A DNA stretch of 64,000 nt from CAKVLS01 sp045638465 (GCA_045638465.1 JAZUBK010000003.1:1-64000), one strand, 5' to 3'. Counted from the stretch's first letter, positions 41,686 to 52,900 are shown. The notes: a model not told the origin generated them from the sequence alone. Made by a program: numbers and translations.

Positions 41686-44046
41686 ATGAAAAAGAGAATA
41701 AAAAGTATTGCCTTGAGTACACTTTTTTTGTTGCCTATGCTACTTAGTGGGTGTGACAATCCATTTGGCTCTAGCAACAATATAGGTTCTTCTGACGGTT
41801 ATACTGAGATAGAACCATCTAAACCTTCACCAGGTGGCGGTGGCGGATCTTATGAAGAAGACGAACCAGAAGATGACCCAGGCAGTGGCGAAACTTATAC
41901 ATTGTACAATCCTTATAATTATGAAGAAGGGAAAGACCCTACAGGCTTTGTAGAGATCTCTGACAGTATAGGTTATGTTAAATCTATATATAAAAAAGGT
42001 GCAACATCACTCTCTGCAATTGAAATTGCAAATAGAAAAGCTGCATACGAAGATTATGCAACAACTATCCTTACAAGACTAGGAAGAGAGTATGGTATCA
42101 CAAATACAGGTTCTCCACTAAACCCACTTACAAATGTAGGTGCAACTACTTTCAAAAATTTAGGTCTTATGCCTTCTGGCTATTCTGCAACAGATGCAGA
42201 AATCAACGCTGTTACTGATGCTTTTATCAAAGCAAAGTATATAAAGACTTTTACTATCGCTGGAAGTATGCAATATGCACTTATTTCTGAACGTGCTTTT
42301 GGTGCATCTACACCAGTAAATATCACATTTGATGGAACTAACGTAAATATCAACACCCAAAGTATTACTTTGGAAAAGGTATTTGGTGGTGCTGTTTCTA
42401 TCTTGGGAACATCTTATGCACTTAATGAAACAGATGCTTTTTATAAGGTAACTAAAGGCTCTGACATTATATACATTATATATAAGACTTCTTTTGTTCA
42501 AAATTTTGGAACAAACTTTGAGTCTTTGGTAGATACTCATAGAGATGCGATAAGATATAATGTTCATTCTCTTACAAGTTCTTCTACCAGTGGCGAAACT
42601 GTATATAACCTAACTACTAAACCTTGGAAGATTTATGAAGATTCTGCGTTTTCTTACACAACAGATTATGTAACATCTTTTGCAAATCACTACAAAAATA
42701 GAGTAGCGCTAGAACTTGCATCTGTTATGGCTTTTGGTGTAAACAGCGACAAAACACTTAACCTTCCTACTTCTAGTGCAGGTTCTGCATATACTAGCGG
42801 TAATGGAACTATCGATGAGTTTTATGCTGCAGCTAGGTCAAATACATCTCAATACTCAAATTATATGAACTTTGTTCTAAAATATATCGACCACAATGGT
42901 TTTGTTGCATACGAGGCAGATGCTATTGCCGAATATTTAACAAATGTTATCGTTGGTGGCGGAACAAATAGTGTTCTTGCTATGGACGAAACAAGATATA
43001 CCCAAAACGCCTTTATCAATTTAACAGGAATTGAGAAGACATTTAATAGTAACGAGATGATGACTATAGGCTCAACCAACACCGTAAGAAAGTTGATTTC
43101 TGACTATAGCAACTCAAGTGCAAGACCATTTGAGAAAAACTCAGTATTCAAAACTATTAAATATGCCTCTACAGTAACAGATACTACACTTTCAAGTTCT
43201 GTTGGTAGATATACCGTAGATGGCGTACAAAAGTATGACGAGAGAGACCCTCTATTCAAAAATTACTATAATACATTCTATAGTGCATGTAATGGCCTTG
43301 TTACAGGAAGTACCGATGATATATCACTTATGGCACTAGATTCTAACTATTCTTACCTTCAAAACGTAACTATTGTAGAAGAAGGCGAGGAAGAAGAGGA
43401 AGATACTGGAGAAGAGGGTGAAGAGGAAGAAGAAAACTACATCTACGACACAGAGTATGCAGGTAAACTTCAATCTATCGTTATATTCCCAAAAGAAAAA
43501 ATAGACATTAGATATATAGAAGTTGGCGTTGAGGCTATACTTTCTGAAGGTCAAGCTCTAGAAATTACTGCAGACCTTAGATATCACGTTGACGGAAAGA
43601 TATATTATGTGCCAAATGCCTTTGAGGCAGACGGCGGCGGAGCAGGTGAGGTAGACTCAGAAGAACATATTGTTAACTTTGAATACAAATCAGGTATCAA
43701 TATCGGTGATGGTTTGATGTTCAAAGATGAAAATAACAATATTTCTAAAGAAAAACTACTTTCATTTAGAGATTGCGTAGGCAAAAATGTTCCTGACCTT
43801 AGAACTCAAAAATGGAGCTTGATTCCTTGGGGTTGGCATCCAGATGGTCCAGGCAAATATGACGCAACATCTTCACACTTTAACTACAATCAATTTGCCT
43901 CTACAATGGGCGCAAACTATATTTATAATGTAAAAGATTATGATTTTATCGAAGTTTGTTTCAATGTTAAGACAAAATATGACAATTTTGATACAAATTA
44001 TAGCATAAACGCAAAAGTAACCTCTATTTATGGTACAAAAGCGTAA
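41686..44046 (+). CDS. Large lipoprotein of the secretion locus
   Basis: 786 residues, not recognised. The signal peptide ends in a lipobox (MLLSGC, Cys23), then a Gly/Pro/Glu-rich spacer, a large middle domain (about 75-555) rich in Thr/Ser/Asn, a very acidic linker near residue 565-585, and a C-terminal beta-rich domain (IVIFPKEKIDIRYIEVGVEAIL through DFIEVCFNVKTKYDNF). I use the ATG at 41686 because GGGAGG lies 7 nt upstream, between this codon and an in-frame upstream ATG. It sits between the pilin-like and TrbL-like genes, so it may be an extracellular part of the apparatus or a surface substrate receptor. Confidence 0.75.
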   Translation: MKKRIKSIALSTLFLLPMLLSGCDNPFGSSNNIGSSDGYTEIEPSKPSPGGGGGSYEEDEPEDDPGSGETYTLYNPYNYEEGKDPTGFVEISDSIGYVKSIYKKGATSLSAIEIANRKAAYEDYATTILTRLGREYGITNTGSPLNPLTNVGATTFKNLGLMPSGYSATDAEINAVTDAFIKAKYIKTFTIAGSMQYALISERAFGASTPVNITFDGTNVNINTQSITLEKVFGGAVSILGTSYALNETDAFYKVTKGSDIIYIIYKTSFVQNFGTNFESLVDTHRDAIRYNVHSLTSSSTSGETVYNLTTKPWKIYEDSAFSYTTDYVTSFANHYKNRVALELASVMAFGVNSDKTLNLPTSSAGSAYTSGNGTIDEFYAAARSNTSQYSNYMNFVLKYIDHNGFVAYEADAIAEYLTNVIVGGGTNSVLAMDETRYTQNAFINLTGIEKTFNSNEMMTIGSTNTVRKLISDYSNSSARPFEKNSVFKTIKYASTVTDTTLSSSVGRYTVDGVQKYDERDPLFKNYYNTFYSACNGLVTGSTDDISLMALDSNYSYLQNVTIVEEGEEEEEDTGEEGEEEEENYIYDTEYAGKLQSIVIFPKEKIDIRYIEVGVEAILSEGQALEITADLRYHVDGKIYYVPNAFEADGGGAGEVDSEEHIVNFEYKSGINIGDGLMFKDENNNISKEKLLSFRDCVGKNVPDLRTQKWSLIPWGWHPDGPGKYDATSSHFNYNQFASTMGANYIYNVKDYDFIEVCFNVKTKYDNFDTNYSINAKVTSIYGTKA

Positions 44047-44073
44047 AATTTTTCAAAAAAAACAAAATTTTTT
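44045..44073 (+). terminator. Weak AT-only terminator after the lipoprotein
   Basis: AAAATTTTT repeated with a 10-nt A-rich loop can form an all-A/T stem ending in T; weaker than others here. Confidence 0.35.
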
Positions 44074-44083
44074 GATTAAATCA

Positions 44084-44112
44084 TTAACAAACAAAAAAAA
44101 ATATGTTATAAC
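44084..44112 (+). promoter_or_regulatory. Promoter of the VirB6/TrbL-like gene
   Basis: TTAACA at 44084-44089, 17 bp, then an extended -10 TGTTATAAC with the hexamer at 44107-44112. Confidence 0.65.
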
Positions 44113-44169
44113 TAATATAACAAAAAATTAGGGCTAGATTATAAAAATATTAAAAAAAGGAGAAAAACA

Positions 44170-47031
44170 ATGCTTAACTTAGCGATGAATGCCGGTATTT
44201 TGTCAAGTATTTTTAATGGAATCAAGGCTGTAGTAGACTTTTTTGCTAACTTCGTTGACATTTTGAAAGGTTTGTTCCAAGCATTGGTAATATATGCGTT
44301 TGCACCTATATATTATCTGTTCATGGGCATATGTTCAATTGTAAACTTTGCAGAAATGATGTTCAAAAAGTTTGCTGGTATTGACCCAATCATGACAAAT
44401 GATGGCGAAATGAATATCCTAGATGTATTCATTAAAAGTAATGAAATTTGGGGACTATTCGTTTCAATTTTAATTCTATCTATTGTTCTATTGTTCTTAT
44501 TCACAATTGTTGCTGTTATCAAGTCTGAATTTGCACTAGACGCAAAAGGTAGCGCAAAAGGACCTATTATCGCAAGGTCTTTAAAATCACTTGCTATGTT
44601 CATTATCGTTCCTACAGTAAGTTTGTTAGGTGTATACGCTGTAAATGCTATCACTGATACTATAAACTCTATGATGAAGGGTAGTGATGACACAGGTATG
44701 GTACAACAAGTATTCTATACCATGTCGTATAACGCAAATAAAGCGAGAATTAACAAAGAATTTGCCGAATATATCAAAGGGTGCGGCAACACGAGAAACA
44801 ATAATGGTGGTGCGTTTAAAGGATCCCAAGAGGACGTAGCGTACGCCATAGACCAAGCCTTTAAGACCAACCAAAAACATAAATCAGGACTAAAATATGA
44901 TGCTATGGATTTCCCTATGGAAATGATTGAAGCACAAGACTTCTCATCACTATTTATGCCTGTTTCTATGTCAAACTACTGGGATACATATAGTATTTGG
45001 GATATCGTACAGGTAAACTTCTACTTTAGTATTCTAGATATGGACTATATCATAGGTTTTGGTTCAGCGATTGTTATAACTTATATGTTATTGTCAATGA
45101 GCTGTGTACTTATCAAGAGAGTCTTTGAGATAGTAATTCTATTCTTACTAGCTGCTCCAATGATTGCACTTTCTCCACTTGATGGCGGTAGCGCAAGTAA
45201 ATCATGGCAAAAAGAGTTTATTAAGAGAGTAATTGCTATTGTAGCTCCAGTATTCTCAATTAATATGTACTTTATTATGATTCCACTATTTATGAAGATA
45301 TCAATTTTCAATGGTGGTTTAGGTAATTTGGCATCTGCGGGTGCTATTAGTATGTCTGCTATGGGTATTCCAGCTGCTGCTGCAGTTGCTGGTGCATATG
45401 CTGCATACGACGCATTGTTCCAAATCATCGCAATATGCGTAGGTATGAGCGTTGTAAAAACTGCTTCTGCGCTATTGTGTAACTTGCTTGGTATTCAAGA
45501 CCTTGTTAAAGAAGGTGACAAGCAAACAAAAGACGGTATAAAGAAAGCTGCTAGTACTGCTATTACAGTTGCTGGTGCTGTAGCTACTGGTGGTGCTGCT
45601 GCTGGTGCTATGGGCGCTATGAAGGCTGCTGGTGGTGCTGCAAAAGCTGCTGGTGGTGCTCTTGCAAAATCAGAAAAAGGTGTATCAGCTGCAAAACAAC
45701 AACTTGCAGATGCACAAGCTTCTGGTGACAAAACAAAAATTGCTGAAGCTCAAGGTAATCTTGACAAAGCTACTGCAGATAGAGATTCTAAAGCAGCAGA
45801 TTACAAAGATAAACAAGCTAAGCTAGATGATGCAAAACAACTTGCAAAAGAGAAGAAAGAAGCCTTCTACGAAAAAGTTGGTGGCTCTACTTACAAAGGT
45901 ATCAAAGATGTTCAAGATACTTGGGATAATAGAGGTCAATCTAAGGCTCAAAAAGCTGCTAAAGATAAGATGAAAGATCTTCAAGCTACAGAAGCTGCAC
46001 AAGAACAAATGGATAAAAAATACGGTGCTGTTGATAAAACAACTGGTAAACGTTCTGGTGATGGTACTGAAGCTCATAAACATGATGGTGCAGTATTAGC
46101 ACGTAGAGCAGAAGGTCAAGTAGCTCACCACTACGATAGCATCGCAGATTCAAATAGAGCTAGTCTTGGCGCATCTCAAGATAAAGTTAAAGGTCTTGCA
46201 AGTGAAATGCAAACAGTTTCACTTCTTGCTCAAGGTACAAGACAAACTCTTCAAGATATTAATTCTGAAGATAGAGGCTCAATGACTAGAGGTCAAAAAG
46301 GCGCTCATACTAAGAGAAGAAAAGCAACAGAGGCTCTATACGAAGAACAAGTTGGAACTCTACAAAGAGATGCAGCAGAAATTTCTGCTGAACAAGAAGC
46401 ACAAGCTGGTTACGAATCTAATATCAGAGCTGCTGAAAAGAAGAAGAAACAAGCTCTTAAAGCAATCGAAAAAGGTGGAGTTGGCTTTGCTGAAGACGAA
46501 CATGGCAACATCGCTGCTCAAGCTAAACATAGAGGCGCTGGCGAAATTGCAGGACGTGCAACAGGCGCTGGTATGGCAACTGCAGCTGCTGGCTTAGGTC
46601 TTGGCGGTGGTGCTGTAGCCGTTGGACAAATTATCGCTGATAATATCCACAACAAACAAATGCAAACAGGTGCAAATGCTATTAACGAAGCAAAAACTGC
46701 ACATGATGAAACAGACTTCAAGATTGATGAGCACAATGCTGCTAAAGCTGCTCTACAAGATCAACAAAGTAAACTTGATCTTAACTTGGACGGCTTGTCA
46801 GATGAAGTTGAACAAGGTATGAAAGAAGCTGCTGGTGATTTGGCTAGCAAGATCAAAGAGGCAATGCAACAAGGTAAACTTAACGTTGATGGTATTATGC
46901 AATTGCGTAATGCTATGGAAGGCTTGAATAAAGCGATCCTTAACCATCAAAAGAATGACCAAAGCAGTGCTGAATTGAAAGACGCTTTGGAAAAACTTAC
47001 AAAAGCATTTGAAGAGGCTAAGAAAAAATAA
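44170..47031 (+). CDS. VirB6/TrbL-like channel protein with a long helical tail
   Basis: 953 residues. The N-terminal 440 are a polytopic membrane domain (helices near 36-57, 96-118, 138-160, 293-315, 318-336, 352-376 and 400-437), with the family-like cluster CVLIKRVFEIVILFLLAAPMIAL, then SWQKEFIKRVIAIVAPVFSIN and KTASALLCNLLGIQDLVKEG. This layout matches TrbL/VirB6-type proteins of Gram-positive systems. The remaining ~500 residues are Ala/Lys/Gln/Glu-rich, predicted helical and coiled, with one Gly/Ala hydrophobic stretch (ATGAGMATAAAGLGLGG); such a long tail is unusual. AAGGAG precedes the ATG, the promoter is good and a GAAA-loop terminator follows. Confidence 0.78.
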   Translation: MLNLAMNAGILSSIFNGIKAVVDFFANFVDILKGLFQALVIYAFAPIYYLFMGICSIVNFAEMMFKKFAGIDPIMTNDGEMNILDVFIKSNEIWGLFVSILILSIVLLFLFTIVAVIKSEFALDAKGSAKGPIIARSLKSLAMFIIVPTVSLLGVYAVNAITDTINSMMKGSDDTGMVQQVFYTMSYNANKARINKEFAEYIKGCGNTRNNNGGAFKGSQEDVAYAIDQAFKTNQKHKSGLKYDAMDFPMEMIEAQDFSSLFMPVSMSNYWDTYSIWDIVQVNFYFSILDMDYIIGFGSAIVITYMLLSMSCVLIKRVFEIVILFLLAAPMIALSPLDGGSASKSWQKEFIKRVIAIVAPVFSINMYFIMIPLFMKISIFNGGLGNLASAGAISMSAMGIPAAAAVAGAYAAYDALFQIIAICVGMSVVKTASALLCNLLGIQDLVKEGDKQTKDGIKKAASTAITVAGAVATGGAAAGAMGAMKAAGGAAKAAGGALAKSEKGVSAAKQQLADAQASGDKTKIAEAQGNLDKATADRDSKAADYKDKQAKLDDAKQLAKEKKEAFYEKVGGSTYKGIKDVQDTWDNRGQSKAQKAAKDKMKDLQATEAAQEQMDKKYGAVDKTTGKRSGDGTEAHKHDGAVLARRAEGQVAHHYDSIADSNRASLGASQDKVKGLASEMQTVSLLAQGTRQTLQDINSEDRGSMTRGQKGAHTKRRKATEALYEEQVGTLQRDAAEISAEQEAQAGYESNIRAAEKKKKQALKAIEKGGVGFAEDEHGNIAAQAKHRGAGEIAGRATGAGMATAAAGLGLGGGAVAVGQIIADNIHNKQMQTGANAINEAKTAHDETDFKIDEHNAAKAALQDQQSKLDLNLDGLSDEVEQGMKEAAGDLASKIKEAMQQGKLNVDGIMQLRNAMEGLNKAILNHQKNDQSSAELKDALEKLTKAFEEAKKK

Positions 47032-47044
47032 TCTAACCTAATAT

Positions 47045-47078
47045 AAAAAGAGTAAACTGAAAAGTTTGCTCTTTTTTT
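47045..47078 (+). terminator. Terminator of the VirB6/TrbL-like gene
   Basis: Stem AGAGTAAACT/AGTTTGCTCT (one G-U pair) with a GAAA tetraloop and T7. Confidence 0.9.
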
Positions 47079-47112
47079 ATGCAAAAAGGCAGTAATTTCG
47101 TTTGATGTTTTT

Positions 47113-47141
47113 TTGTAACTATATTATAATATTTGTATAAT
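47113..47141 (+). promoter_or_regulatory. Promoter of the virB4-like gene
   Basis: TTGTAA at 47113-47118, 17 bp, TATAAT at 47136-47141; a further extended -10 TGATATAAT ends at 47153. Confidence 0.65.
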
Positions 47142-47185
47142 TACTGATATAATGCTTATTTATAACTTATAGGAGGTTATTTTTC

Positions 47186-49828
47186 ATGGCAGATGCTAGA
47201 TATATACCTAAGAAAACCAAGGTAAAAATGGAGTTTGCTAAGGGTATTACACTTTCTGATATCCTTATGTTCTTCCTTGTTGGTGGTGGTTTTGCAGGAC
47301 TTATGTTCTCAAACTTTTCTTACCACATTTATATTGGTATCGCATGGCTTGCTATTGGTGTTGCGATGTTCTTTAAAATTGAAGACGGCGTAAGACTTTA
47401 CAGTTCTATTGTTTTGATTTTTAGATTTATGGCTTTCAAAAGAAAGTTTAAGAAAAACACAGACCCACTTAGCAAAAAGCCTTCTACTATCGACCAAATT
47501 ATGTCTTTTCAAAAGTTAGAAGACGAAAAGTTTATTAGTTTTGGTTCTTATTATGCTCAAGTTGTAGAGGTAAAACCAGTAGGTTTTAGTTTGCTTAACG
47601 AGTACAAACAAGACCAACTTATTAGGACCTTTTCTAACGCCCTATCAAGACTTACAAACACACAAACTGCGTCAATCGTAAAAGTAAACAAAGCGATGAT
47701 TTTTGACGATTACGTACAATGTGAAGACAAAAAATACGACGACGTTATGGAACTTCAATACGAAGGTGAAATGACAGAAGAAGAGGTTGAGGTTAGAGCC
47801 CCAGTATTTGAAGCACGTGTTAGCGTTATCGAAGACTTTAACCGTGGTGATCAAAAAGTATTTAAAGACTACTTTTATATTGTAGTTTATGATAAAGATA
47901 GAGAAGCTCTAGAAAACACTTGCTCTGGTATGGTTAGTGCCATGGCAACAGGTGTTATGCCTATGCAAGGTAAGGTTTTGAGAGAAAAAGAATTAATTAT
48001 TTTCCTAAGATCTACTTATGGTAAAAACTTTGACGAAAGAGACCTAGAAACTCTTTCTTTCAACAAATTCCTTGATTGGGCAAAACCTGATAGCGTAGTA
48101 TTTAAAGTTAACAAAACTGTAATCAATGGCGAAGTTTTCCGTTCATTTGTTATCAGTGATTATCCACTTCAAGTTTATAATGCTTGGGGATATCCTTTCT
48201 TTAGTTTGCAAGGTACTAACGTAGTTGTAAACATTACTCCAGTTACAAAACTAGAGTCAGAAAAGAGAATAGACAAGGCTATCGTTGAGATGGAAGGAAA
48301 AATGGGTTATACCGCAAAGAGTAGTAAGATTTTGGAAAACCAAACTCACATTAAAACTTTGAAAGACCTATTGCAACAAATCAAAAACGGTGGTGAAACA
48401 CTATACGACGTTAACGTGCATATTCTTTGCGAAGATGCATCTAAAAAAGAAACAAGAGCTATTTTGAAACAATATGGCTTTAAATATTCAGAAATGTTTG
48501 GAAGACAAGTTGACGCATTTATTTCAAGAAGTATATCTCAACTTGATACATTGCCAGAATTTTATAGAAATATCCCATCTGGTACACTTTCTACAATGTT
48601 CCCATTTATCTCTGGTGCATTGATGGATGAAAAAGGTTTCTACCTTGGATATAATGAGTACCCTGTGTTTGTAAACTTCTACACTAGAAATAGTGAGAGA
48701 GTTAACAGCAATATGTTTATCATCGGTAAATCTGGTTCTGGTAAATCATTTGCTACAAAAACTCTTCTTACAAACCTAGCTGCTGATAGCGCAAAAATCT
48801 TTATACTTGACCCTGAGGACGAGTATTCTAAGATGGCATACAACTTAAAAGGCAAAGTTATGGACGTAGGTTCTTCACTTTGCGGACGTCTAAATCCTTT
48901 CCACATTATTACATCTTTGGAAGCAGACGAAGGTTCTGGCGCTGCAACTGATGACTATTCTGCTCACCTTCAATTCTTGGAGCAATTCTTTAAAACAATT
49001 CTTGAAGGTATGAACTCAGATGCGTTTGAAAGGTTGAACTCTCTTGTTATCAAAACATATAAGAAAAAAGGCATAGACTCTACAACAAAAGTTGCTAAAC
49101 TTCCACCAGAAGCGTTCCCAATTTTTGACGACCTATACGAAGTTATACAAGAAGAACTTGCAGTTGAAACTAACGAATACGCTATCAAAAACTTGCAAAT
49201 CATTGATACTTATATTTCAAAATTTGCAACAGGCGGACGTAACAGTAACCTATGGAATGGTCCAATGAGTCTTCAAGCAAAAGAAAACTTCATCACTTTC
49301 TCATTCCGTTCACTACTTGCAAACGATAACGAAGGTATCACTAGTGCACAGATGCTTTTGGTATTTAAATTCCTAAACAACGAAGTTATCAAAAACAAAG
49401 ACTTTAACGATAAGTATGCTACAAATCGTAAAATCTTGGTTGTCGTTGACGAGGCCCACGTATTTATCAACCCTAAATACCCAACAGCTCTTAACTTTAT
49501 GTTGCAGATGGCAAAACGTATTCGTAAATACGGTGGTATGCTTATAGTTATCACACAAAATATCAAAGACTTTATCGGTTCTCCAGAAATTGAAAGACAA
49601 TCTGCTGCGATTATCAACGCATGTCAATATTCACTTATCATGTCACTTGCGCCTAACGATATGACCGACCTTGTTGCTCTATATCGTAACGCTGGTGGTA
49701 TCAACGAGACCGAGCAAGACAGTATCGTAACTGCTGGTGTTGGTCAAGGTTTCTTTATTACAAGTGCCGTATCAAGAACTACACTAAAAGTAGAACCAAA
49801 CGAGACTGTTAAACAACTATTCTCATAA
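47186..49828 (+). CDS. virB4: PrgI-VirB4 fusion type IV secretion ATPase
   Basis: 880 residues. Residues 1-85 form a PrgI-like domain: KKTKVKMEFAKGITLSDI then two membrane helices (about 25-42 and 46-64). The rest is VirB4/TraE: the N-terminal domain (120-500), then the RecA-like ATPase with Walker A GKSGSGKS (514-521), LDPEDEYSKMA, and Walker B ILVVVDEAHVF (750-760) followed by RIRKYGGMLIVITQNIKDF. VirB4 is the universal energy source of type IV systems. In many Gram-positive systems PrgI and VirB4 are separate genes; here they are one chain. AGGAGG lies 8 nt before the ATG. Strong codon bias and own promoter and terminator. Confidence 0.92.
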   Translation: MADARYIPKKTKVKMEFAKGITLSDILMFFLVGGGFAGLMFSNFSYHIYIGIAWLAIGVAMFFKIEDGVRLYSSIVLIFRFMAFKRKFKKNTDPLSKKPSTIDQIMSFQKLEDEKFISFGSYYAQVVEVKPVGFSLLNEYKQDQLIRTFSNALSRLTNTQTASIVKVNKAMIFDDYVQCEDKKYDDVMELQYEGEMTEEEVEVRAPVFEARVSVIEDFNRGDQKVFKDYFYIVVYDKDREALENTCSGMVSAMATGVMPMQGKVLREKELIIFLRSTYGKNFDERDLETLSFNKFLDWAKPDSVVFKVNKTVINGEVFRSFVISDYPLQVYNAWGYPFFSLQGTNVVVNITPVTKLESEKRIDKAIVEMEGKMGYTAKSSKILENQTHIKTLKDLLQQIKNGGETLYDVNVHILCEDASKKETRAILKQYGFKYSEMFGRQVDAFISRSISQLDTLPEFYRNIPSGTLSTMFPFISGALMDEKGFYLGYNEYPVFVNFYTRNSERVNSNMFIIGKSGSGKSFATKTLLTNLAADSAKIFILDPEDEYSKMAYNLKGKVMDVGSSLCGRLNPFHIITSLEADEGSGAATDDYSAHLQFLEQFFKTILEGMNSDAFERLNSLVIKTYKKKGIDSTTKVAKLPPEAFPIFDDLYEVIQEELAVETNEYAIKNLQIIDTYISKFATGGRNSNLWNGPMSLQAKENFITFSFRSLLANDNEGITSAQMLLVFKFLNNEVIKNKDFNDKYATNRKILVVVDEAHVFINPKYPTALNFMLQMAKRIRKYGGMLIVITQNIKDFIGSPEIERQSAAIINACQYSLIMSLAPNDMTDLVALYRNAGGINETEQDSIVTAGVGQGFFITSAVSRTTLKVEPNETVKQLFS

Positions 49829-49864
49829 TAGGCCAAAAAAGCCTAAATATAGGCAAAAAATCAT

Positions 49865-49905
49865 ATGCAATAGCAAAAATTTCCCTTTTGCTATTGCATT
49901 TTTTA
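49865..49905 (+). terminator. Terminator of the virB4-like gene
   Basis: A perfect 14-bp stem ATGCAATAGCAAAA/TTTTGCTATTGCAT with a 7-nt loop and T7, the longest perfect terminator stem in the window. Confidence 0.93.
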
Positions 49906-49922
49906 TAAATAATTGTTATAAT
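49894..49922 (+). promoter_or_regulatory. Promoter of the 1103-residue helical protein
   Basis: TTGCAT at 49894-49899, inside the 3' arm of the preceding terminator, 17 bp, then an extended -10 TGTTATAAT with the hexamer at 49917-49922. Confidence 0.75.
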
Positions 49923-49955
49923 GTATCTAACCAAATATAGGAGGGTTTTTATTAA

Positions 49956-52900
49956 ATGGCAAAAGTTAGATTGACCAAAAAAGAAGTTCTAAAAATGTTT
50001 AAGGAAGTAGATTTTCTAGAGCATTTCAAAGGAACTGGAAAAACTGAAGCTGAAATCAAAGAACTTGTTGACAGTTATACTGTTAGACTTAATGAAAACA
50101 AGCAAGGTGAAGCAGCTGAAAGATCTATTATAGATGAACTAACTAGTGACCTTGGTGTTATCTTTGCAAAAGATATTGCCGCTATTGACAAAAGAATCGT
50201 AAACAGTGCTTTTGAGGCTCAAAAAGTTAGAGCAAGAATCAAAAGAACTGAGGCTTTGAAAAATGTTTTTGAAGCTGCAAGAAAGAGTTTTGACGATGCA
50301 CACAGACCTGATGCCGACAAAGCTGCCGCTGATGCTCACACTGAATCTATAAATGTTTCAGATGCAGAAGCTGCTATCAAGGCCGCAAAAGAACAAGATA
50401 AAGCTGCTGACAGCGTAATTGAAGCTCAAAAGAAACTTATTGAAGAAAAAGAAAAAGCTATTGCAAAACTTTTAGATGGTAATGGCGAGTTTAATGAAAA
50501 TAGTGATGCTTATAAAGCAGCAATTGAACTTGATAAGAAAGATTATTATATTAGCCAATATGGTAAAGAATATATCGAATCAAGAGGCCTTTTTGAAAGA
50601 CTACGTAGAGGCTTGAAAGTAGGAGCTGATGGTAAAGTAGATTTGTCAAAGGTAAAAGATGAAGCTGCTTTTGCTGCTGACATTGAAAAATATGTTTTGG
50701 ATCAAATGAAGACTGAAGATGCTACATTGTCAGAAGATAACTTGATTGTTGTTAATGATAATGTTGCCAAAAAGACTCCAGCATACAAACCTTTCAATCC
50801 AGCTGTTTATGATGCTAACCTAGAACATCCTGATCATAGAGCAACTGTTAGACTTTCTATCGAATCTATGAGAAGAGAAATCGAAACTGCTAGAGCAAGA
50901 ATTACAGAAGCAGAAGCCAGTAAAGTTAGCGCCGAAGAAAAAAGAGTAGAACAAGACGCTATAAAAGCTGCCGCTGAAAAACACCATGGTGAATGTTTGG
51001 CAGAAGTTAAAAAGTTTAATGATTTGTTGACAGATTATAATAAAAACGTTGCAGCTGCAAGACAAAATCGTTTAGCTGCAGGTGTTGAGATTTCACCTCT
51101 AGAATATACAAGAGCAGAAAGACTAAGAATTGCTCAAGATATTTTGGAAAATGAAATTGATGAGGCAAACCCACTTCTTCAACTAGCATACGAAGGCTAC
51201 ATTGCTAACATTAGAGAGCAAGATAGAATAGCAGAAAAGTTTAAGAGTGATGCTTCAGAAGATCTTGAAGCTATCCTACAAAACGATTTTGAATTAAATG
51301 ATGCTGATTATATGGGAATTGCCTTAGAGCATTATATTGCAGAAGGTTATGGCAGTGGCAGATATGTTGCTGACCTTACAAAACTAAGAAGCAATGTTAA
51401 CAAATACTTTGGCAAATATGTTCCTGATTTAGCAAAAAGATATGATCTTATTAGAGCTAGATATACTACAGCTGCTAACTCATTTGATTATTTTGCAAGA
51501 GAAGTTCTTGCTGTTGACTATGTAGGCAAAAACAGAACTGCTGAGTATGATGAGACTATTGAAGAGCAACTAAAAACTAATGCTGAAAAAATTGACGCAA
51601 GAGTTGCAGGTCAACGTAATAGACTAGAACTTCTAAATCCAGATTATGATAGAGTTTCTCGCTATTCTAAAAACCCAACAGTAAAAGATTATATGGCTCT
51701 TACAATGCTAAGAGAATCATTACTTGCTGAGCAAAGAGAAGCTGAAGCAAAACAAGAACCTTTCCTAAAAGCAGGTATGCTTGCAGAAGTTTCAAGAAGA
51801 ATGGTAGACCATATTGAAATTGCAAAGAGAAATGGTACTATCATTGATATTGCTAATGCAACACAAATTGCTACTGAAACTTTGATTCCTGGTTATGATG
51901 AAATTTATGAATTTGCAAGAATCAGAGAAATTGACCTTACAACTAAAGAAGGTAGAGATGAACTTGCACTTCTACAAGATGAATTTGTTGCTCAAAACGT
52001 TATTGCTCAAGCAAATATTAACGATGTTGCATCAGTTGTAGATTTCCTATATACAGGAAAAACACCACTACAAGGCGCAGAAAGAGAACAATTTATCGCA
52101 GAACATATGACTGAAATTGCAGATCATTTGAAATCTGGCGAACCAAGACTACATCCTACACTTGGTGGATTTAGAAAAGAAATAGATTTAACAAATGCAC
52201 AAACATTGGAATTGAGCCTAAAAGAACTACAAAAACATCCAGACAGAATTGTAACTATGTTCAAGGCTTATGGAAAATCTGGCATTGATGTTATCGAAGA
52301 AAATGGTGTTTTGAAAATTGCAACTCCTGGTCAACCACATGTAGAAGTTGCACCAGAAAACATAATTAACAAAGACTTCCTAATTTCTGCAGGTATGATG
52401 TTAGAAATGCCTTCAGATTCTTCTAAACAATGTAGAGAAGTTGCTACAAAAGCTCCAAAAATTGATGATTTTATTGCAAAAAGAGAACAATTGTGCTGCG
52501 TAAAATCAAAAGGTGGAAAAGACCTTGGAATTTTGGGTCAAGCATCTATTTATGTTGCTCAAGAAGCAGATTTTGACCTTGCTAAAGCAAGAACAGAATT
52601 AAGAGCAATTTATGCTGATCCAAAAACTCTATTTGAATTCAAGAAAGCAAATCCAAAGGTAGCTGATCCAAAAGCTGAGTTGAAAAGACAATATCAACTT
52701 GCATACTGCGAATTGATGGATAGATATAGCGAGAAAAAACAAGATATCGCAGCAATGATGGACAATAGTGAAATGGCTATTCCTGTAGAACAAAGAGACA
52801 ACAATAGCCCACTTAAAAAAGACCACAGCGAAATGTATGATGAAGCAGATATTCATGCAGACAAAAAGACACAATACCGTGGTGGTGCTGCAAGAACTGC

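Noticed and set aside
45495..45731. Antisense Ala/Pro-rich frame within the TrbL-like gene
   Set aside because: It is the mirror of Ala/Gly codons on the other strand, with no ribosome site or neighbours.
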